Position numbers and translations under genes: made by a program. The notes below the pieces were generated by a model. That model did not search any database and was not told the origin of the DNA. It was given only the letters and a program-made list of their open reading frames with translations. From Diploptera punctata (taxonomy: Eukaryota > Arthropoda > Insecta > Blattodea > Blaberidae), in the NCBI GenBank assembly GCA_030220185.1, contig JASPKZ010003435.1, forward strand, positions 814,501 to 878,500: 64,000 nucleotides of DNA. Reading direction: 5' to 3'. Positions 21,955 to 33,300 of the stretch are shown one piece after another (the first letter of the stretch is position 1; each line of letters opens with the position of its first letter).

Positions 21955-22392
21955 CTCTTAATTTAAAGGAGGAAGGAAGATTACCAGTATTTGAGAATAA
22001 AGTTCTTAGGAAAAGTTTTGAGCCTAAAAAGAGTTGAACAGAGAGGTGAATGGAGAAAACTACATAATAGTGAGCTACATGCAATGTATACGAAGCCAGA
22101 TATAATAAGAAGAGTTAAGTCTCATAGGCTGCGATGGGCAGGGCACGTGGCACGTATGGGGGATGAAAGAAGTGCATGGAAGCTTCTGGTAGGAAAAACA
22201 GAGGGAAAACGCCCAGTTGGTAGACCAAGAATGAGGTGGAAGAATAACATCATCCATGATTTGAGGGAAGTAGATTATACAGGGGATGATTGGAAACATT
22301 ACCTCAGGATAAGGATGTATGGAGAGCGTATGTCCGAGCGGCCATGAACCTACGGGTTCGATAGAGCCAGTGAGTTAGTTAGTTTTAGTTAT
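21955..22392 (+). pseudogene. LINE A C terminus
   Basis: The plus frame (part 21991-22347) reads GEWRKLHNSELHAMYTKPDI, SHRLRWAGHVARMGDERSAW and GKRPVGRPRMRWKNNIIHDL, with a frameshift near 22298. It ends in gccagtgagttagttagttt. Confidence 0.85.
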
Positions 22393-23890
22393 TAAAATAC
22401 CCAAATGCATGACATTGTGTATCAAGCCTATAAATTCATGCATATTATAAAACTGTAGTGACGGAAATTGCAAAGCTCGTATTTACAGAAATCACAACTG
22501 AGAAATCATAATAACAGATAATCATGTTTATTATAATGAACTTTACATAAAAACACATACTACATATGAGATATTCTGAAACATTTAAAATAATACAACC
22601 GTAACATCTACTGTAAATTAGTAAAATGGTCCATTGTTTTATAGATGCGCGCATTGCGAAATGGTGCATTCCGTTATGCTTAGAACAATGAAAACTGTCA
22701 AGAAAATTTAATTCCTTGTACATTGAACAGTAAGGTAGAAATGTCAGTTGTAAATTCCTACACTTTATATATCATTGCAAGGGAATGAAGTCTACAATGT
22801 ACAGTATAATTCGGAAACACAGCTTGTACTGGTTAAACTACATTGCTGTCTCAACACCGATGCTAAATCACATTGCCAAATTTCTCTCAAGTCAGCACAA
22901 ATTATTGTAATATCTCTACTTATTGTTAATGTTAACTTAATGTTTACGTAAAATAAGTTACATTATCTACAAAATTATGTCAAATTAACAAAAGTATACA
23001 TTTTTTCAGGGTTTTTATATTCAGAGTTTTTACCTCTTACCTTATATTCTTATGGAGTTAAGTGTTTTAATTATAATAAAAATATCTTTAAGTTCGACGT
23101 TTTTAACTAAGGTAATAAATGCTAGTTCTTTAATAACGTTTTGATATGTTTTTAACATCAAAATCCTGTAAAGATAAATATATCGCGAATTTCAACTAAA
23201 GCTTTCATATGCAAAAAGCCCATTCATATACATTAAAGGTTACGCAGAACATGTGTAAACGAAGGTATTCAGCACTGACAAGCGGCAGATAAGAGAACAG
23301 CCGAATGCGACATTATTAATTATCTTGTGCACAAAAAAGGTTTAGTACGAACGTTATTAATGAGGCGAGGATACGACTGGATATTAATATTCATGACTTG
23401 GAAAAATCGTGTGTTGTGGCGAGTTAAATCGTCTGAAAATCTAGCTTAATGATAACTGTACCATTTAGCTAAAAACACTCATTCCAGTTTGCTTTCTACT
23501 GTAGCCTACATATTTTCACAATTTATAACTTCAGCAACACTTATGTTGTATATTAAAAATAGAAATGTCACATGATGTTTTGCTGATATGTTGGCTAAAT
23601 TATGCTTCTACTAATAAAATACAGTGTTCTAAACTTTTGATCAATTGTAGAGGTGATAGAGCTTTGGTAGTTTAATACAGTGCGTCTCACTCTACTTGCG
23701 GCCGTTAGCTAGGAAAAGTGACTGCAGGCAGTGATTCACCAACTCGCGCTGCCCACGCAGTGCAACTGGCACCTGGCGGAGTGAGTCCGTCGAGCTCCAT
23801 ACTTGTAAGGTGAAACACGATTTCTACTAGAGTAGGCCTACTATGTCCCCGTGTTATAAAGCATTATTAAGTAAAATGAAGCACCTAGTT
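22393..23890. other. no recognised feature (1.5 kb)
   Basis: One of the longest stretches without repeats I recognise. Short open frames only, no splice-flanked coding look. A GC-richer patch at 23690-23790 has no evident function. Confidence 0.4.
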
Positions 23891-23894
23891 AAGA

Positions 23895-24350
23895 TATATA
23901 ATGGTCTTGGTTCATATTTATCATTATATATATCACAGTCCAAAAACATTCAAGATTAAAAGTGTATAAAACACTGGCTATTCCAACTCTTTTGTATGGT
24001 AGCGAAGTATGCACATTGAAATACAAGGTTATGCAGAGACTTAGATCTGCTGAAATGTGATACCTTCGAAAGACTTCAGGACACACACTACTAGACCACA
24101 AAAAAATAAGACATCTTAGAAGAAATACACATGGAACCTTTAGAAAACAAAATTTCTGATTATAAGTCAACAGGGATACAACATGTTCATCGAATGGAAG
24201 ATCACAGGATATGCAAATAAATGTTAAGATATCAATCTGCAGGAAGAATAAGATCTGGACGTCCACTCAAAAGACTTTTGAATGGTGTTTCTCTTGAGGA
24301 CGGAACACTTCAACAAATGGCCTAAATTCGTGAATGTACTATGATGATGA
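23895..24350 (+). pseudogene. LINE F C-terminal relic, copy 1
   Basis: The end of this copy matches 34575-34830: EIHMEPLENKISDYKS, HVHRMEDHRI, GRPLKRLLNGVSLEDGTLQQ and MA. Upstream, the 'TLLYGSE.W.L' region is broken (aactcttttgtatggtagcg). It ends in actatgatgatga. Confidence 0.7.
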
Positions 24351-24384
24351 TATATATACTTCAATCAAGTATCTTGAAATCCAA

Positions 24385-24925
24385 TTGCATTCCAAGCTTG
24401 CGTATATATCTGTATTCACAGTACAGCATAGGATATTTATGTACGATAATTATTTGAAAACAGAGACCTACAGAGACGTCGTTAGACGATTCAGAACAAT
24501 TCCGAGGTGTAAATTCTCCAAATAGAGAGACCGCTCGACGACTTGTAGACAAATTTAGAAAAACTGATTCTGTGCTCTATAAGAAACCAAGGGTAACAAA
24601 TATTACACTGTCTGACGATAAATTGTATAAAATAAAAGAAAGATTAGAAAATATGCATACAAAATATCTAAGGCGACTTGGGCAAGAAATCGGTATTTTG
24701 AAGGGTAAGCATGCCAAGGTATGAAACTGTTATAAACCATACAGAATAATAATAGTGCACGAAACCCCCACACGTCAGAAGAACTGAATGATTATATCAG
24801 GACAGAAAGCAACTTAATAAAAGAACACGAACTAATGCGTGCGAATCAGTGTTTCCAATCACGGTGCCGAAAGTTTGCAGATGTAAAAGGAGAATATTTC
24901 CAACATCTTTTTGTCATAAGGTATG
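24385..24925 (+). pseudogene. mariner-like/DUF4817-type transposon protein, helix-turn-helix N terminus plus C-terminal scrap
   Basis: With one frameshift near 24502, the plus strand reads TETYRDVVRRFRT, then FRGVNSPNRETARRLVDKFR, LYKKPRVTNITLSDDKL, NMHTKYLRRLGQEIGI and a stop. This 'Y....R.F...........A.RL..KFR.TGSV' plus 'S.R.LAQE.G.S' order is the helix-turn-helix region very common in insect mariner-like repeats. After 24770, CFQSRCRKFADVKGEYFQHL resembles the C terminus of the same proteins, so the catalytic core (DDE) seems deleted. Confidence 0.6.
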
Positions 24926-25089
24926 CAATTATTTTCACTCTTTCATGAATTCGCTATCATACGCATTGCGTATGAATATCTTATATGGACTGGAAAATCC
25001 AGATGAGTAATACCTACAAGAAAATGTTCTCAAATCTTCACTCCTTAAATATATTCAAAACCTTCGTTCCCATGAAATTAAAACAAATA

Positions 25090-25378
25090 CTTTTACAGAC
25101 TAAAAGAATGTACAAGACTTGATAGAATAAGAAATGAGGATATAAGAGAAGAATTGAAAGTACAGCCTTTATTTGATAAGGTCACGAATTACAGACAGAA
25201 ATGGATTGATCATATGGATGGAATGGGTAAGGAGAGATATTCATTGTTAGCAAGAAATTATCAAGCAAGAGGAAGACGTGATGTTGGAAGACCTAGAAGA
25301 CGTTGGGCTGATACATTATGAAGTCTGAACGGGTAACTGCCTAATCCCTGGAGTGATGGTGATGATGATGACTTGTAG
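25090..25378 (+). pseudogene. LINE G C terminus, 5'-truncated
   Basis: Nearly identical to 51358-51640: RLDRIRNEDIREELKVQPLF, DKVTNYRQKWIDHMDGMGKE and ARNYQARGRRDVGRPRRRWA. It is followed by ctgcctaatccctggagtga and a GATGGTGATGATGATGA tail. Confidence 0.85.
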
Positions 25379-25723
25379 AGACTCTTGTAATGCCGAATAT
25401 CGATTATAGTGACATACTGCTGACTGATATGACAACTGTACAAGGTGACAGACAGCACTATCCCATAATGCGTCTATTCCATTTGTATTCAATCTTCGTT
25501 GTTATGATCAAGTATCTCCTTCATTTCAGGCCTACGTCTAAACGACCAAAGAACTCTGTATTCACATTTCCTGCTATTCAATATTCTACACACACATTTA
25601 CCAAGTTATCAACGCGTTTTCAAAACTTATCGGCTCATCGCAATTTAGGCACAAAATCACAAGGTGCTACATTACTTTCGATACCACAGCATAGGACGTA
25701 TCTATAATTTCGCAATTTATATC
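25379..25723. other. no recognised feature
   Basis: An open frame (25390-25707) exists, but neither family nor motif is recognised. Confidence 0.35.
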
Positions 25724-25805
25724 ACTAGAGCATGAAACTCACTTCCTAGTCATATCAGGAAGTATCGATCGCTATCATTATTTATATCTAAATTAACCGA
25801 TATCA
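25724..25805 (+). pseudogene. LINE reverse-transcriptase terminal block relic
   Basis: The frame reads ITRA, a stop in place of the usual Trp, then NSLPSHIRKYRSLSLFISKL. This matches the 'R.WNSLP..IR...SL..FK.KL' end of many LINE proteins. The TGG to TGA change kills the frame. Confidence 0.5.
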
Positions 25806-26004
25806 GAAGTTCCACGTAATGAAAGTACTATATGCTCGACGACTACTTTCAGCATTTTGTATTTACCTATAAATATTCATCTGGGAATTTTTCTTATTTT
25901 ATTTAATTCTATGTCTTGTTAGTGTTAACTAATATCAGAACACATTCGCATTGTGCATGGTTTAGTATATATTTTAACAACTTTTTACATTTATAACATT
26001 GTCG

Positions 26005-26272
26005 TTATATGAAACCAGATATAATATCAACAGTTAAGTTTCGTTGACTGCGATAGGCAGGACATGTGGCACGAATGGGGGAATGAAAGACGTGCATGGA
26101 AGCTTCTTGTAGGAAGACCAGAGGGAAAACACACAGCTGGTAGACCAAGAATGTGGTGAGAGAACAACATTAACTATTTGAGGGAAGTAGATTATACAGG
26201 GAATGATTGGAAAATATGTCCGCGCGGCAATGAAGTTAAGATTTCGATAGTGCCAGTGAGTTAGTTAGTTAT
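26005..26272 (+). pseudogene. LINE A 3'-end fragment
   Basis: The plus strand keeps the nucleotide order of LINE A (gaaaccagatataat, ggcaggacatgtggcacgaa, agagggaaaacacacagc, gtagattatacagggaatga), with frame breaks and a ~40-bp deletion. It ends in gtgccagtgagttagttagt. Confidence 0.8.
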
Positions 26273-26284
26273 ATAAAATTTTCA

Positions 26285-26393
26285 TTATTTTATTATTCGC
26301 TGATTGAGTGGAAGTGAAAGCCTTATGGTCTAAACTCTGCCAACTTAAATAAAGCATTATTATTATTACTATTATTATTATTGTTATTATTTA

Positions 26394-26425
<32 letters not shown>
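26285..26425 (+). repeat. hairpin repeat tail followed by (ATT)n
   Basis: The phrase gattgagtggaagtgaaagc cttatggtctaaactctgcc is a diverged short hairpin repeat with an AAATAAA end. It runs straight into (ATT)n at 26356-26425. Confidence 0.6.
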
Positions 26426-26427
<2 letters not shown>

Positions 26428-26439
26428 TTTACGTCTCTA

Positions 26440-26660
26440 TATAACACTCCAGGTCATTAAAATTGCAATCCACATCTAGGCGTGGTAGAAGCGACAAATT
26501 GTTGCACTGAGACCTCTTATGTGAGGCTTGACTTTCTTTTTCGTGCCTTATATCTATGATATGGGACCCGCGTTTTCTACTTCCCTTCCGAAGAATATCA
26601 AATACAGTATTTTTACGCCATTAAAATTCCATCGTCCCCGGTCGGAATTGATGGTAGAGG
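26440..26660 (-). mobile_element. SINE2 fragment
   Basis: The minus strand shows the box B remnant (ccgaccggggacgatggaat) and the SINE2 body (ggaagggaagtagaaaacgc, aggcacgaaaaagaaagtc). The rest is eroded. Confidence 0.5.
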
Positions 26661-27289
26661 AGGTCTGAATTTAGTATCTTTGTATAGAGAACCAGGTCGA
26701 ATGATTGCCTATATTGGAGGTTATACCTTAGATGATATTGGTAAGTTTGAAGAACAGCCTTTACATTTTTATAATGAATTGCCTCTTGTAAACAGGTTTG
26801 TCTGCGGAAAAATATGCAATCCAGATCCCATCGTCAGCTCTCATCAATGGATATTTTTATACACACGCTTCGGGTAGTTATATCAAACTTCCATAAAGAT
26901 GAATAAATTTGCCAAGGTCCTAGCTACCTATTTCTGCGTACGAAAGGTAATACTAGTCTATGAGGAATAAAGCTAAAAAGTCTCTTCTTTTGAAGGGCGT
27001 TTGTAAAGAAATAGGGATTGCCACATTCGTAAGTTGTCATGACTTCATGCTAATTATAGACATAACTTAATCGATATATTTAAATATTCCCCAAAAACCA
27101 GAATCTCCTGGACTTGCAAGTACACACTTCCGATGTGTGGTCACATATCCTAAAATAAGACGTCGGAATTAAAATTTTAGTAACAAGTGAAGAGTGAAAA
27201 AGTAGTAAACTCGTTTGTTTTCATTCATTGTTTATATGTAACTAACCGATTGTGCGGCGTTGCTCAGGTAATATTTATCTCAAACTTCT
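26661..27289. other. no recognised feature
   Basis: No recognised repeat. Short frame 26680-26877 has no known motif. Confidence 0.35.
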
Positions 27290-28540
27290 TGACATCAGTC
27301 AGATTATAGTGATCTCGCAAACTATAGGTTCGACACTAGTCTCAGCAGTTAATTTCTACATTCAATTTTTATCCATTTTCATCCCTTTATGCAGATGGGA
27401 TCTGAACTCGGTCTTAAACAGCATCGGAAGTGTCACTATTGAATTCTGTAACCTCGAAAACCGATGATTCAACACTAATATAGTCCTTCATGATTATATA
27501 TATACAAGTCATCCTTATCAGCGCCACATAAGGATTCTAAACATTAAACTGGGCTTAAGTTTCATCGGCACTGTGACCAATGAAATCAGTGACTCCGAAA
27601 ACTATGGGTTAAACACTAATAGCAGTAATATTATACATTGATTTTAGTCCTTCTCACTCCCTCACCACTCCTTAGGAATGCTAGAGGTATAAACATATGT
27701 GTTATCTTCAATATCACCATCCAAATTAGGGACTTCGATAATATGGATTTCACACTAATCTTAGTCTGTGTTGACTTTATTTTTTCACACCCCTTATGGG
27801 TTCTAGGTGCAAAATTAGGGTTGAAATATCATGAAGACTGCGATAATCACATAGCGATCCTGAATTCGACTATAAATTTGGTGACTTTTTCAAATCGTAT
27901 TTTTCACTCATTAACACCCTTCCTCTAATGGATGGTAGGGAACACACATGGGGATAAATTTCATAAAGACTGTTAAAGATAAGTGATACCCCCAACCATG
28001 TTTTTGACTATAATCTCGGCCATTTTTGACATCTGATCTTCTGCCCCTTCTCATACCCTTACGGTTGCTGGGGTATATTGTGGGTTTCAATTATGGCAGG
28101 ACTGTCACCGATCAGCATGGCGACCACGAAAAATATACATTTGACACCAATTTCGACCGCTTTGGCACATTTTTCACTTCTACCACCCCTTCAGCCCTTA
28201 AGGGTGCCATGGATTAAATTTAGCTTTTAATATCATCGGAACTGCCTCAAATGGGCTTGTCGACCAACACACCCACGAATTCGACAATAATAGGCCTTTT
28301 TCAAATATTTTCGGTTCTCTCCCCAACGTACCCCTGTCAGGAAGGTACTTGGAGTCTCTAACCAGCACGAAATCTTTTCCCGATTGTGTCGAGTTTGGTT
28401 TAAATTACTAGGCCTATAAGTGGTCTTGAGTGATGTGGAACATGTGTAGGTTGTTTCGCATAATTTTCCCATGTGGATCCGATTCTCATCCCCCTACGAG
28501 TGCTAGGGGTATTCTACCCTTATTGACATTGCCTGATCGT
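27290..28540 (+). repeat. old tandem array, ~137-bp diverged monomers
   Basis: The landmark acccctta(t/g)gg.tgctagg and its variants occur near 27394, 27523, 27666, 27790, 27910, 28048, 28190, 28327 and 28487, spaced 120-160 bases (mean about 137). Between landmarks each monomer repeats the words ttcatcgg.actgt.ac, cgaaaac.at, ttc.acac.aat.t and ttttt.ac. The monomers are highly diverged, so no recent amplification. Short open frames inside are incidental. Confidence 0.7.
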
Positions 28541-28594
28541 AATTTGTGTTTATCAATTTTTCTTTAAGTCGTTCCATGAGTTCGAGGTTATGCC

Positions 28595-28652
28595 GGCGCG
28601 CGCACGCACACGCACACACGCACACACGCACACACACACACACACATAGAGA
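28595..28652. repeat. (CA)n / (CG CA) microsatellite
   Basis: Alternating purine-pyrimidine run gcgcgcgcacgcacacgcac followed by pure CA. Such tracts can adopt Z-DNA. Confidence 0.93.
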
Positions 28653-29690
28653 ATGACAGAAATCGTTAAAACCGATGAGAGACTAGAATCTACAAAGAAG
28701 AGATAAGTTTAAAAAATTTAATAAATATATAATGACGCATTAAATAAAATATAATTAATAGTTGCAACAAGCCATAGACTTGATACATAAGGCAAAACAA
28801 GAATAAAAAAGAAATATGCAGGAAAATGATTTCTAAGAATCATTAACATTTTTTTATGATTTGGAATGTCTCCCACACTTTGCTGTATCATATCAATTAA
28901 CTATGATAACGGATCATAATTTCCGTTTCGTAATATCGGTTTTTAGTTAAATATGTTTAAGAGGAATAAAAACGTATTTGATTACAGTTTGTTGTGTGCA
29001 AATACCTGGTTAGTTTTTTCCTATTTTGTAATATTTTGTTTTCCTAGTAACGTATTTATAGCTTATCACATTAATTTTACACAAGAATAATTGAGATGGT
29101 TTGAAATATCGAATATTTTAGAAGATATAAAGCTTCAAGTTTTGTTTTAATAGTGGAAGAATAGAAATAAAAGCAAATTCGTTTCTTTTCTTTAATAATT
29201 ACTAATACGAAATTATAATTGCTAATAATTAAGAAAAATAAATGTATTTATTTCCATTCTGCTATAAATGAAAAAAATAATTATCCAAAGTCTATATCTC
29301 AAAATATATTTTCTTCTTACATTGCCTTGTTTTCAAATATCATCTAAAAATTTAATCACAATAAAATGAATATTAAAGTTTCTTTCACTTTTCTTACATC
29401 ATTTCTATATCAGATATCATTATAATTCCTTTTAGCATTTTTAGCATACTTTTATTGTGCCTACATCAGATTTCTCTTACCTGAAACTTACTCTATATTA
29501 GGGCTCACTAGGAGCGAAAAGGCGGTCCCCCTCCTACCTGCATACCGTTGCACTTCTAATGACACTTCACAACTGACAAGTAGTAACAGTGTCTTACCTT
29601 GTCAACCTATTCGATGCGACGAAGGGTTAAATGCGAGAGGTGGGCGTCTTTTCATACCCCGTGAGCACTTATAAACAGGAATTCTCTACA
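28653..29690. other. no recognised feature (1 kb)
   Basis: Very AT-rich DNA without coding frames or recognised repeats. A GC-richer patch at 29500-29670 is not explained. Confidence 0.4.
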
Positions 29691-30560
29691 TTATAATGAA
29701 TAGGGGAGGATTTTAAGGTGCAAATTTTGGTCGTAAAAGAAGAAAAAAGGTTCCTAAAATACATACAAAAAGGTGCAAAAAAGGTGCTGCTCAAACAATT
29801 AACTAAGGAGTAAACCAGTTATATGAACTCAGTTTTAATAATATATGCATATAATTTTGCACCAATGTTTTCTTCTTTATAGAGTCCATACTAAGTAATT
29901 CATAGTTCTAGCGTTTATTGCAATATTTACTTGGCAGATGGAACATCGAAGAATGATGCCATCAGTTGCGATAAATTGCGTTTTGAATTCGGAAAGTGCA
30001 TACAACTTCTCTTTCTTAACAATCGCCATATTATTGTTGCGAAAACGCAGTTTTAATACTAATAAAAATGCGTTTGGTTCAGACCAGTAAAACACAGCCA
30101 ACAACAAGTAGCTAGATATAAAAGTGTTAAATTATTGCCAGTACTAAATTAACTTATTTTAAACTGTTACAGCAACACTGTTGAAACTTAAATTTAACTT
30201 CAGAGCTGTAGGTTGGCCATTGTTGCTGGGATATAAATCTCTGGTGGTTTACATAAATTATATTTTGATATTTATAATTTACTAATGTTGAGTTCACACT
30301 GCAGATTGGTCATTGTTTCTGGAGTATGAATTACATAAGTTATATTTTAATATTTATTTAATATTGTTGACTTCTGATTGAGATTTTAAAAAGCTGTTCA
30401 AGAAGAAAAAATATACATATTTCTGTCCTATCTTTTAAAAATGAGGAGGAAAAGGAGCTGAAGTATACTAAAAGGGAATAAAAGGGCGAAATATAGTAAT
30501 CTCACGAAAATGTGGAATAAAAGTGCAAAAAATTGTGCTCCTTTCGCTCCATTTCATCCC
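29691..30560. mobile_element. possible hAT/CGGBP1-type DNA transposon remnant
   Basis: A zinc-finger-like coding scrap (29876-30040, minus) lies between two purine-rich blocks that share words: ggtgcaaaaaaggtgctgct near 29770 and ggaataaaagtgcaaaaaat near 30515. The boundaries and class are inferred only. Confidence 0.3.
29876..30040 (-). pseudogene. BED/CGGBP1-like zinc-finger remnant
   Basis: The minus frame reads MAIVKKEKLYALSEFKTQFI, then ATDGIILRCSICQVNIAINA and a stop soon after. The pattern 'F.ATDG.IL.C..C...I......' is that of the N-terminal zinc finger of CGGBP1-like and related hAT-derived proteins. Here the two Cys are present but the His pair (V..H..T.KH) is lost or beyond a stop. 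Confidence 0.45.
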
Positions 30561-30656
30561 CCCAAATACATATATATTGAACTAATGGTATGAAAACAGA
30601 TATACTTTTGGATAGGTGCAGAACCTCAAAATCCTTTCCCTAAAAAAGCTGGGTAA

Positions 30657-31045
30657 TGTCCACCGCTGTGGTCTCGGGGTAGCGTGCTGCCTTGTCACAC
30701 AGCGGGCCAGGTTTCGATCCCCGGTCGGGACAGTTTTTCTGGGTGAGGTTTTTATCGGGGTTTTTCCTCACCTGTAAGACAAATGTCAGGAAAACTTTAG
30801 GCCCAAACGGTCCCCGAAATCATATGGCCATCGCAATCATCATCATTCATATTCATCTTAGGTTAAGAATAGGATTAGGGACTCTCCTGGCGCACCATTA
30901 TCATCATCATCACCCATCATATCATCGGGGCAACGTAACCCCGCCTTCCAGGCGCCCCAACCTCAGAAGTGGGTTACAATTACGCCATGCCAGGAGAGAA
31001 AGCAGGAATGTCGAAAGACAAACCTGGGGCATTTGAAAAAAAATG
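30657..31045 (+). mobile_element. SINE1 (variant 3' end), complete with target-site duplication
   Basis: tRNA-derived head gtccaccgctgtggtctcgg, A-box region ggtagcgtgctgccttgtca and B box ggtttcgatccc. It is followed by the family body (ctgggtgaggtttttatcg, cctcacctgtaagacaaatg, ggcccaaacggtccccgaaa). The 3' half differs from other copies: a CATCAT-rich stretch, then a GC-rich block ending in gggcatttgaaaaaaaatg. A perfect 11-bp duplication (aagctgggtaa) lies at 30646-30656 and 31046-31056, fixing both ends. Confidence 0.88.
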
Positions 31046-31198
31046 AAGCTGGGTAACAATTAAAATGTTCCTCTGCATATTTTAAGTGCTTCTGTCTCAG
31101 TAGGTTTGCGCTGATTTCAAATATGTGATTATGGTTCTCCAAATGTCGATGGTTCGATAGTAATCACTATTTTTGTTTTCGTTGCTTTTTTAATTGTA

Positions 31199-31372
31199 AG
31201 TATATGATTGGTGAATATTGTGTTGTTCATAAGAATTTAACCTAATAAACCGTCTTCAATTAATTACACAACTCATTGCTACAGATCACCGAATTCTTTG
31301 TCCTTCACACCGGTAGAACCCAGGCATAAGCCCAATCTAAAACACGCCCTGAAGAGATCCCCGTGCCTACTT
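31199..31372 (+). repeat. R165 dispersed repeat, copy 1
   Basis: About 170 bp shared with 36295-36455: gaatattgtgttgttcataag, taattacacaactcattg, tccttcacaccggtagaa, cgccctgaagaga and cgtgccta. Non-coding; class unknown. Confidence 0.75.
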
Positions 31373-31409
31373 TAATATTATTTTTCTCCAAATATTAACG
31401 GTTCGATCG

Positions 31410-32180
31410 CAGCCATGTATCCACATTTCCTTTGTTTATGGAACAGCCGAGCAACTGGCAAAAACTACATCCAACAATTGTGGAATTCAAAAAACGAACT
31501 TTTTCCAGGAGAAAATAATGCTCATGAACCTCTTATTGCCAGGAAGAAGATCATACTACCACCTCTCCACATTAAATTCAGACTAGAAAAAACAGTACCT
31601 ATGTTAAAGCTTTGGTTAAATCGTCAGATGCTTTGCAATATATTCGCTATATGTTCCCACGCTTGTTCTGATGCAAACGTATTTGTTGGAGTTTTTTACA
31701 GGACTTCAAATAAGACAGATGCTGGAGTCCGCAGAATTAGAACATAAGATGACACCAGTTGAAAAAAGTGCTTGGAATGCATTTCATAATGTTGTGCATG
31801 GCTTCCTTGGAAACTAAAAGAGTTCCAATTACCAAGAGTTGATTGAGAATTTTCTGAGTACATATCGTACATTAGGTTGCAGAATGTCAACTAAAGTATA
31901 TTACCTGCACTCACATTTGGATTTCTTTAGACCAAATTTGGGCGATTGGAGTGAAGAACATGGAGAACGATTCCATCAAGATCTCAAAAACATGGAAACA
32001 AGATATGAGGCAGGTGGGATATAAACATGATGGGGGACTACGTTTGGAGTTTGGTGAGGGGCAGTCCACAGCAACACAAAAGAAAAGGGCGGACACAACT
32101 TAATTTTTAATAAATCTGATAACCAAGTAAGTGATGCTGAAATAAAATCCCATTTCATATCATCAGAAACAATACCAACA
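31410..32180 (+). pseudogene. transposon-derived protein pseudogene (GERFHQD family)
   Basis: Three frames join across shifts. The first reads MYPHFLCLWNSRATGKNYIQ, ELFPGENNAHEPLIARKKII and LPPLHIKFRLEKTVPMLKLW. The next, from about 31752, reads PVEKSAWNAFHNVVHGFLGN, a stop, then NFLSTYRTLGCRMSTKVYYL, HSHLDFFRPNLGDWSEEHGE and RFHQDLKNMETRY. A third frame gives MMGDYVWSLVRGSPQQHKRK. The words 'LPPLHIK.GL', 'LGC.MS.K...LHSHL..F' and 'GERFHQD' recur in many repetitive proteins of arthropod genomes. I associate them with a transposon but cannot name its superfamily. At least three frameshifts or stops make it dead. Confidence 0.6.
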
Positions 32181-33200
32181 TAAGCTGGCATTTATTCCAT
32201 CTATATTTGTGGATGCATTTTTGTGTTAATTCCTACATTTTCAAAGATATTAATTTTCCATAGAACTATTGATGGAAACCGACATTTTTTAACTCAGAGT
32301 GCCAGAATTATATAAGAACCATGAAAAAACCGAGGGGAACAAAAAGTTGCCCAAAATTTGTTATCCAGCGTAATGAATAACGACACAAGATTCATTAAGT
32401 TCGTCAGGTTACACCAGGAGCAAGGTATCTTACTACGGACTGGTCGGCTTGTATTGCATCCCATTCAGCGACAGGATGAAATTTTTCTTCATTAATTGGA
32501 ATACAATTTAAATCCGAGGCCCTCTTGGTCTACTACAAAATGAGTACCACAAACATTTTTGATAATAAAGTCGACGGAGCGTGGCCTCCAGAATTTATCC
32601 TTTTGATATGACTGTTCACTAGGAATCATAGATCATTACTGGCTTTCACGGCCTCATATTACTTTTACTTTTCCTATGCTTTATTAAATATTTGGAAAGC
32701 TTAGTTGTTAAGCATTTATTCGGTAAAATAAAAGTCTTTATCATACATTCTATTGGTCTGTTACTTTGCATTATTTTTTTTGTTTCTAATGTGACTGATT
32801 TTACGAATGCTTTATGGGCATATTTATGTAACTGAAAAGTATATTTGTTTCTATAGACTTTATCATACTCTCTTCCCTAAAAAAATATAGGTTATGTAAA
32901 TGGGTAAATTAAATTCAATTTTGTTAGGCGTAAGGAATTGTTTCAAAGTGAATATTGGGGATCTGCAAGAATTTGCTATATTAAAACCATAGTGCTCTTG
33001 GTTCGGAATTTATTTGAACTACTCTTAGATCAAAACAAATATTATATGCGTTCATTACACATATGCTGCGATAATATTTATACAATAATATTCTGTTTAC
33101 TTTTCCAAAAAAATAACTGTTACTATCGCTGTTTTCCATTAGTTTGCAATTCGTGTTTCTTCCCAGATATTGGTTTCAATTCTGCTGGTATTTATTTCTA
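32181..33200. other. no recognised feature (1 kb)
   Basis: No recognised repeat or gene. Frame 32938-33201 has no known motif. Confidence 0.4.
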
Positions 33201-33300
33201 AATCCACCGCTGTAGTCTTGAGGTGGCGTGCTGCCTTGTCACGCAGCGGGCCCGGGTTCGATTCCCGGTCGGGAGGGGCTCCTGGACGGGGTTTTACTGT
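33201..33300 (+). mobile_element. SINE1 tRNA-like head, 3'-truncated
   Basis: The head tccaccgctgtagtcttgag, ggtggcgtgctgccttgtca and a perfect B box (gggttcgattccc) are present. The body stops after the head and joins LINE-like DNA at about 33300. Confidence 0.8.

Noticed and set aside
27638..28217. Open frames of 96 and 63 codons
   Set aside because: They lie inside the ~137-bp tandem array and share no protein motif.
30692..31036. 114-codon frame in a SINE
   Set aside because: The sequence is a tRNA-derived SINE with exact target duplication; the frame is incidental.
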